From assembly GCA_013043915.1 (NCBI GenBank), contig JABEVH010000066.1:1-6404 (forward strand): a DNA stretch of 6,404 nt, read 5' to 3'. A program made the position numbers and the translations under genes. Source of the stretch: Pseudomonadales bacterium. Lineage in GTDB: Bacteria > Pseudomonadota > Gammaproteobacteria > Pseudomonadales > Moraxellaceae. Shown here in pieces: positions 5,582-6,404 of the stretch. The first letter of the stretch is position 1; each line of letters opens with the position of its first letter. The notes beneath the pieces were generated by a model. That model was not told where the DNA came from. It saw only the letters and a program-made list of their open reading frames with translations, and searched no databases.

Positions 5582-6404
5582 CTATGACCAAAAATAACTT
5601 TTTTTGTTCTTAACGATGTAATCAGCCACATAACTGGCCACCGCAGCAATCGTCATTTTCGGACTAACCGTGACCGATTCTGGCAGGACGCTAGCGTCCG
5701 TCACAAAAATCCCATGCGTGTCATGCAACTCGCATACATCATTGACTACTGATGTAAACGGATCCATACCCATACGGCAAGTGCCCTGTGGATTTAGGGA
5801 AGCTACACGCAGGCTGTACATACCCATGGGCGCGTACTCAACCTTCTCCAAGGACTTATCCAATTCAAAAACCGAAGTCACTTCCATCTTGTCGAACGTT
5901 GGCAACAAGACAGCCTCTGCCCCTGCCGCAAAGAAAATGCGAGCAGCTCGGGCAATACCTTGCTTAAAATCCTCAAAGTTTTTTTGACTTAGGTTCCACT
6001 CAATATGTTTAGCGCCAAGAACAGGATCACCGGTCCAGTGTACATACCCTTGTCCTTCATCCTGAACAAACACTTGCAGCATGGCATAATAGCGATAGTC
6101 CCCCATAAACTGCATGTGTGACTTACCCACGCCCAAGCCACCCGTTGATAATAGCTGCACCGGTTCAGGCAAGCCTGACATCATGAACATCTGCCCATCA
6201 TGAGGCCCAAGAAACTGATCAACATAGACTCCTGTCAAGGCGCCACGCCAACCGTAAACTGCTTGCGGAAAACGACCAACCATGGAAATAAATGGATTTA
6301 AGAAAAGATTATGGCCAAGCAGACCCGACTGCATTCCTAAACCGCTCTTTTGTAGGAGCATGGGACTTTGCACTGCCCCTGCCGCCAAAATCACCAATTG
6401 AGCA
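5582..6404 (-). CDS. GMC-family FAD-dependent oxidoreductase, C-terminal part (partial)
   Basis: The frame enters at the right edge and ends with TAG at 5584-5582. About 274 residues are seen; GMC oxidoreductases are usually 500-600, so roughly the N-terminal half with the FAD GxGxxG motif lies outside. Visible are the second GMC signature-like VILAAGAVQSPMLLQKSG near the window edge, then the substrate domain, then the C-terminal block NPQGTCRMG followed by GIFVTDASVLPESVTVSPKM and a closing helix. These enzymes oxidise alcohols, sugars, sterols or choline using FAD. The block usually reads H-P-x-G-T-x-R-M-G and the last motif V-N-P; here they are Asn and Ser, so the catalytic pair looks altered. 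The substrate cannot be assigned. The truncated PLP gene follows 82 bp downstream on the same strand. No in-frame stop interrupts the visible part. Confidence 0.88.
   Translation of the reverse strand, partial: AQLVILAAGAVQSPMLLQKSGLGMQSGLLGHNLFLNPFISMVGRFPQAVYGWRGALTGVYVDQFLGPHDGQMFMMSGLPEPVQLLSTGGLGVGKSHMQFMGDYRYYAMLQVFVQDEGQGYVHWTGDPVLGAKHIEWNLSQKNFEDFKQGIARAARIFFAAGAEAVLLPTFDKMEVTSVFELDKSLEKVEYAPMGMYSLRVASLNPQGTCRMGMDPFTSVVNDVCELHDTHGIFVTDASVLPESVTVSPKMTIAAVASYVADYIVKNKKSYFWS

Noticed and set aside
5510..5584. GGGG...CCCC pairing after the GMC gene as a terminator
   Set aside because: The arms are four bases with a loop of over 20 nt and no T tract.

Overview
The window reads as chromosomal DNA of a Pseudomonadota bacterium, most likely Gammaproteobacteria or a close relative. 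The reasons are a dapA gene followed at once by a lipoprotein start (the dapA-bamC/nlpB order), a full-length three-domain DsbD, and moderate base composition by eye. The species cannot be fixed from the sequence.

Layout. Positions 1-939 (minus strand) hold dapA (lysine and diaminopimelate synthesis). Its stop overlaps the GTG start of a lipoprotein gene, probably bamC, that runs off the left edge. Positions 940-1085 are a compact divergent control region. It carries a perfect TTGACA -35 box facing dapA. Facing the other way is a promoter with an overlong spacer built around a perfect 6-4-6 palindrome, the layout used by MerR-family metal regulators. Positions 1086-3311 (plus) encode a Cu(+)-exporting P1B-type ATPase with one N-terminal metal-binding domain. 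After a 67-bp gap with a small hairpin, positions 3379-5046 (plus) encode DsbD, which carries electrons from cytoplasmic thioredoxin to the periplasm. The two genes probably form a copper/thiol operon, because periplasmic copper oxidises thiols and copper-protein assembly needs reduced cysteines.

The right-hand part looks rearranged. An 18-bp perfect inverted repeat encloses 54 bp (5135-5224). It sits exactly where a PLP-dependent ACC-deaminase/D-cysteine-desulfhydrase-like gene (minus, 5499 down to 5203) breaks off after about 90 residues. Upstream of that fragment, on the same strand, is the C-terminal part of a GMC-family FAD oxidoreductase (5582 to the right edge). Both of its usual active-site positions appear substituted.

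No RNA genes, CRISPR array or complete insertion sequence were seen. The most notable items are the MerR-like operator before the copper ATPase, the inverted-repeat element at the broken PLP gene, the loss of the ATPase HP-motif proline, and the altered GMC catalytic residues.
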